Below are positions 5,890 to 7,746 of a stretch of 7,746 nt of DNA, one piece after another. This DNA is from an uncultured Gammaproteobacteria bacterium. Its GTDB lineage: Bacteria; Pseudomonadota; Gammaproteobacteria; Halothiobacillales; Halothiobacillaceae. The notes beneath the pieces were generated by a model, which did not search any database, was not told the origin of the DNA, and worked only from the letters and a program-made list of their open reading frames with translations. How positions within the stretch are numbered: the stretch's first letter is position 1; each line of letters begins with the position of its first letter. The position numbers were made by a program, and so were the translations under genes. Where the stretch lies: assembly GCA_938004235.1 (NCBI GenBank), contig CALKWL010000262.1, positions 1-7,746 on the forward strand. Reading direction: 5' to 3'.

Positions 5890-6054
5890 TTAGAGAAAGG
5901 GGGGACTAAACGGCTGCTCGGGAACCTCATCTTGAGGGAACGATTGCTCGATGCCTTCGCCTTGACTAAGGCGAGATGACAGCATGAGCGCAGAGACCAC
6001 GAATAACATCGCAATCAGGCATAAGACTAAAAAGGCAACGATTACAATTTTCAT
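5890..6054 (-). CDS. 54-residue membrane peptide, unknown function
   Basis: The peptide begins MKIVIVAFLVLCLIAMLFVV, a single strong membrane segment (about residues 3-25). A polar, acidic and Pro-rich tail follows, ending EVPEQPFSPPFL, and is probably outside the cell. Its ATG overlaps the stop of the preceding gene as ATGA (6051-6054), so it needs no ribosome site of its own, and none is seen. The stop is followed by the operon terminator at 5869. Junction, hydrophobic pattern and terminator together make it credible despite its size. It could be a small holin-like or accessory peptide; no family is recognised. Confidence 0.7.
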   Translation of the reverse strand: MKIVIVAFLVLCLIAMLFVVSALMLSSRLSQGEGIEQSFPQDEVPEQPFSPPFL

Positions 6055-6377
6055 TCTGCACTATTTCGCATAGCACTACAAAGGGCGGCGGATGCTGCGC
6101 TGCTGAACCGCGTACCCCAATTCTGAGTGCCATAAAGCCACAGCCATTTGGCCGTTTCACGCGGCTGATAAAGGCATGGCTGATCTAGGCCCCGGACATC
6201 AGCCAACAGCTGGGCGATATCGTGCATTCCCATGCTTTCGAGCCGCAGCTTCTGGTTTGTCCCTGGTACGGCCGTAAATACCTCTCCATAGCCGTTTCCT
6301 CTAAAGTAAATCCAACACCGTCGCAGCCCCAGGTCAATCAGCTGCTTATCAGTTGCTGGTAAATAAAGAATCGACAT
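6051..6377 (-). CDS. 108-residue protein, unknown function
   Basis: The protein starts MSILYLPATDKQLIDLGLRR and ends SSAASAALCSAMRNSAE. It has four cysteines (21, 68, 100 and one further possible only in a longer reading, so three are certain: 21, 68, 100), an aromatic-rich part (CWIYFRGNGYGEVF) and a WLWLYGTQNWG segment. It has no clear membrane span or signal peptide and no motif I know. The ATG at 6377 shares one base with the stop of the upstream gene (TGATG), so translation is probably coupled; a TTG one codon earlier is less likely. The ending overlaps the 54-residue peptide gene. Confidence 0.75.
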   Translation of the reverse strand: MSILYLPATDKQLIDLGLRRCWIYFRGNGYGEVFTAVPGTNQKLRLESMGMHDIAQLLADVRGLDQPCLYQPRETAKWLWLYGTQNWGTRFSSAASAALCSAMRNSAE

Positions 6378-6772
6378 CAATCAAAGGCCAATACAGCCCA
6401 GGCGCCCATCAGCTCAGGGTGGGCTTGTCGAGAATACCAGTCAAGCTCAGCGACATAGTTGCCATCTGTCATCCACTGGTGGCCACCATCTTCTGAACCA
6501 GCACAATCAAACGCAATAACGCGGAGTGGGCCAACGTCCGTGTATAGCATTCCGGTAGAGCCAATCTGAGAGCAATCCAGAACAGCAACCAGGGCGTCAA
6601 ACTCGCTCAAATCATCTGGTATCTGGCCAAGAGATTGCCTGTAAGCGACAGTCGCATCGGTAGGCACCTGGTCGTATCCGCTTAGGTAACCAGTAAGAAC
6701 AGGCTGCTGGAAGAGGCTGGCCAGAAGGATGCCGGCGACAACAATCCTCTGGGGTAGGGGGAGCTGGGGCAT
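6377..6772 (-). CDS. Exported or membrane-anchored small protein, unknown family
   Basis: The protein has 131 residues. Residues 1-28 (MPQLPLPQRIVVAGILLASL onward) look like a signal peptide or anchor. The mature part contains VAVLDCSQIGSTGMLY and LRVIAFDCAG, placing Cys67 and Cys90 so that they could form a disulphide, then WMTDGNYVAELDWYSR. The paired DC motifs with short beta-like stretches faintly recall small double-psi barrel proteins, but I do not claim that fold. A start 60 bases further upstream is possible but rejected: the ATG at 6772 shares a base with the stop of a credible small gene (TGATG), which fixes the start. Confidence 0.75.
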   Translation of the reverse strand: MPQLPLPQRIVVAGILLASLFQQPVLTGYLSGYDQVPTDATVAYRQSLGQIPDDLSEFDALVAVLDCSQIGSTGMLYTDVGPLRVIAFDCAGSEDGGHQWMTDGNYVAELDWYSRQAHPELMGAWAVLAFD

Positions 6773-6921
6773 CAGGCAAACATCCAAAGAGATTGCACGA
6801 TCACCGATTGCTTGAGCTCCACGTAAAGCCACGAAAGCGCACTAATGGCGGCCACGAGCACGAGAAGAATAAAAAGCAACCACAGAATGCGCTTTAGTGT
6901 CCAATACTCTAACCTAAACAT
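6772..6921 (-). CDS. 49-residue membrane peptide, first gene of the operon
   Basis: The peptide starts MFRLEYWTLKR and continues with one membrane segment (ILWLLFILLVLVAAISAL, about residues 12-30), then a short tail ending IVQSLWMFA. Basic residues before the span and few after it suggest the N-terminus stays inside. GAGGGG lies 11 bases before the ATG at 6921, the only clear ribosome site in this operon, so translation may enter here and pass down by coupling. Its TGA overlaps the next ATG. No family is recognised. Confidence 0.65.
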   Translation of the reverse strand: MFRLEYWTLKRILWLLFILLVLVAAISALSWLYVELKQSVIVQSLWMFA

Positions 6922-6948
6922 ACGCTACATTTCCCCTCTTTATATACC

Positions 6949-6971
6949 GTACATATTTTAAGCATATGTAC
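6949..6971. promoter_or_regulatory. Palindrome GTACATAT-7-ATATGTAC, probable operator
   Basis: Two perfect 8-bp arms (6949-6956 and 6964-6971) around a 7-bp spacer lie 28 bp upstream of the first gene of the four-gene operon, in the AT-rich promoter area. The size and centre spacing (15 bp between arm centres) fit a dimeric helix-turn-helix regulator. The regulator is not identified. Confidence 0.55.
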
Positions 6972-7099
6972 AGAACACAATATTTAGACTGTAATTTTTG
7001 CCGGACAATCTCCCGCTGTTTTCTTCCGCTGGCGACAAGCTGCTGGTCGCGGATGTTCGTTCGCCGGCTGTCGATTCGGGCCACGCACAGCTGCGCTTA

Positions 7100-7131
7100 A
7101 CGGCCGTTTCTCTGCAAAAGCAAACGGCCGT
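7100..7131. repeat. Hairpin built from two ACGGCCGT copies
   Basis: Perfect 10-bp arms (7100-7109 and 7122-7131) surround a 12-base loop. Each arm contains the palindrome ACGGCCGT extended by TTT. It follows the 87-residue protein gene by about 40 bp on the minus strand and may end its transcription, although no T-run follows on the minus strand. Confidence 0.6.
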
Positions 7132-7172
7132 GCCTAGCAAGAAATCAGCCCCCCTGCCCTAATAACTCAATT

Positions 7173-7436
7173 TCAGCACTCTCTCCATATGCCGTGCTCT
7201 AGGAAGCCGTGCCACTGTTTGCCGCTGCCCAGCTCGGTAACAAGAATTGAAGGAGAAACGGTGATGGTGCCATCTTCATGCTCGGTAACTTCATGGTTCG
7301 ATAGATTCCCCATCATGCTGCCGGGCGGTCGTGCGTACCAGGTACCATTGGGGTGCTTGCCATATTGGCCTTCAGCTAAAAAGAGATCGTTGTCTTGGCC
7401 GGGGTAGACGCGTGTTCCTGCTTGTGTTTTGCTCAT
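7173..7436 (-). CDS. 87-residue protein, unknown function
   Basis: The protein starts MSKTQAGTRVYPGQDNDLFL and has a Gly/Pro-rich centre (WYARPPGSMMGNLSNH), then EHEDGTITVSPSI and WHGFLEHGIWREC. The DGTITVSPSI-then-W-plus-GIW pattern is weakly like small beta proteins of the DUF6527 kind often seen in phages, but the zinc cysteines expected there are missing, so this is a remark and not a name. No membrane segment is present. The ATG at 7436 shares one base with the upstream stop (TGATG), and AGGGAG lies just before it. It forms an operon with the glycosidase-like gene. Confidence 0.7.
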   Translation of the reverse strand: MSKTQAGTRVYPGQDNDLFLAEGQYGKHPNGTWYARPPGSMMGNLSNHEVTEHEDGTITVSPSILVTELGSGKQWHGFLEHGIWREC

Positions 7437-7699
7437 CACGCTCCCTTGTACTTCTCAGCCAGGCCGATCTCAAACCAGCTCTCTTGATGATCTTTCTGCG
7501 CTGCCGGCGGGTCCCAATGGCTGATATACCAACAGACAGCCTCGATGCCGGGCACGTTGGCCAGCGCCTGCTCAACACCTCGGTAAACGGCCGCTTTGTA
7601 GGCAGCACTGGCCGCACGGTTCACAGAGGATTCAGACACGACCAACGGCCGATCCAACCACTTGTAAGACTGTGCCCCCTTCACCTGCATCACAATGTC
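7436..7699 (-). CDS. C-terminal fragment, TIM-barrel glycosidase-like, 5' cut by assembly end
   Basis: Eighty-seven residues remain and the frame is open up to the adapter at 7700, so the true start is missing. ATG and GTG codons at 7690 and 7693 are probably internal. RPLVVSESS looks like the end of barrel strand 7 in GH-A type glycosidases, where the catalytic Glu sits (Glu23 of the fragment). A helix follows (AAYKAAVYRGVEQALANV), then VCWYISHWDP like strand 8, and ESWFEIGLAEKYKG at the end. If correct, the enzyme hydrolyses a polysaccharide, possibly cell-wall glycan or exopolymer. The call rests on strand order and motif spacing only. It is the upstream partner of the 87-residue gene. Confidence 0.5.
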   Translation of the reverse strand, partial: DIVMQVKGAQSYKWLDRPLVVSESSVNRAASAAYKAAVYRGVEQALANVPGIEAVCWYISHWDPPAAQKDHQESWFEIGLAEKYKGA

Positions 7700-7746
7700 A
7701 GATCGGAAGAGCGTCGTGTAGGGAAAGAGTGTAGATCTCGGTGGTC
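7700..7746 (+). other. Illumina TruSeq adapter, not genomic
   Basis: From 7700 the sequence begins AGATCGGAAGAGCGTCGTGT and continues to the window end exactly as the reverse complement of the Illumina universal adapter (47 bases). The real sequence ends at 7699. Any reading frame or start codon using these bases is an artefact. Confidence 0.98.

Larger units (their letters stand above)
109..7131. repeat. Dispersed palindrome ACGGCCGT, 16 copies
   Basis: Exact copies start at 109, 867, 886, 992, 1370, 1616, 2551, 3624, 3636, 3690, 4499, 4739, 5882, 6268, 7100 and 7124. An 8-bp word is expected about 0.1 times in this length with equal bases. Eleven copies are in genes and use all three codon phases (Thr-Ala-Val, Gly-Arg, Arg-Pro), so protein sequence does not explain them. 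Five are between genes. This resembles HIP1 of cyanobacteria in behaviour, with a different word. Confidence 0.9.
6922..7172. other. Intergenic region, 251 bp, no credible gene
   Basis: The left third (6925-6990) is AT-rich, with a palindrome, and is the likely promoter area of the four-gene operon; TATATA and TATAAA stretches on the minus strand around 6939-6946 are possible -10 boxes, but I find no convincing -35. The middle (6996-7095) is GC-rich without a recognisable feature. The right part holds the ACGGCCGT hairpin. A 60-codon reading frame here has no protein-like pattern. Confidence 0.6.

Noticed and set aside
5775..6014. 79-codon minus-strand frame
   Set aside because: It runs through the terminator and operator and overlaps the better-supported 54-residue membrane peptide in another frame.
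6958..7140. 60-codon minus-strand frame between the two right-hand operons
   Set aside because: Rich in Ser, Thr and Arg with no protein-like pattern, no ribosome site, and it runs through the ACGGCCGT hairpin and the palindrome.
1..7746. CRISPR array, rRNA, tRNA, insertion sequence or integrase
   Set aside because: No regularly spaced repeats, no RNA-gene signatures and no transposase or integrase motif seen on either strand.

Overview
The window reads as one strand-biased piece of mobile DNA, probably from an uncultured Chloroflexota (Anaerolineae-like) organism, on a plasmid, integrative element or prophage-like island. The taxonomic guess is inference. It rests on the Thr/Pro-rich extracellular tails and on a strongly over-represented palindrome, ACGGCCGT, found 16 times; no marker gene is present. 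The last 47 bases are Illumina adapter, so the right edge is an assembly end and not biology. Nearly all genes lie on the minus strand, so the window is best read from right to left.

Right part (7699 to 5890). A truncated C-terminus resembling a TIM-barrel glycosidase overlaps by one base with an 87-residue protein of unknown function. About 250 bp without a gene follow, holding a GC-rich hairpin built from two ACGGCCGT copies and a 23-bp palindrome that looks like an operator. Next comes a tight four-gene operon: a 49-residue membrane peptide, a 131-residue exported or anchored protein, a 108-residue protein and a 54-residue membrane peptide. All its junctions are ATGA or TGATG overlaps. It ends at a clear intrinsic terminator (5831-5869).

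Control zone (5889 to 5305). A short ribbon-helix-helix-like regulator has a good sigma70-type promoter (TTGACG, 17 bp, TACGAT) whose -35 box lies in an inverted repeat, which suggests autoregulation. Downstream, a leader carries a three-tier hairpin and then a strong terminator only 33 bp before the next operon. The hairpin loop can pair with the terminator arm, which suggests attenuation.

Left operon (5304 to 135). In order: a membrane protein with a long Pro/Thr-rich tail, a single-pass membrane protein, a 75-residue soluble protein, an FtsK/TraB/TcpA-type DNA-pumping ATPase with two N-terminal membrane segments, a membrane-anchored lytic transglycosylase fused to an M23 peptidase, a small two-pass membrane protein and a phage-type antirepressor (P22_AR_N plus ORF6C). 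A motor, a wall-cutting enzyme and small membrane proteins together suggest conjugative DNA transfer. A cluster of seven ACTGCAA boxes directly after the motor gene resembles, in position and form, the clt/TRS loading sites of Streptomyces TraB plasmids. No relaxase or VirB4 is visible, so a minimal FtsK-type transfer system is the main hypothesis. A partial T4SS or phage module remains possible. A plus-strand gene may end at 98, convergent with this operon.
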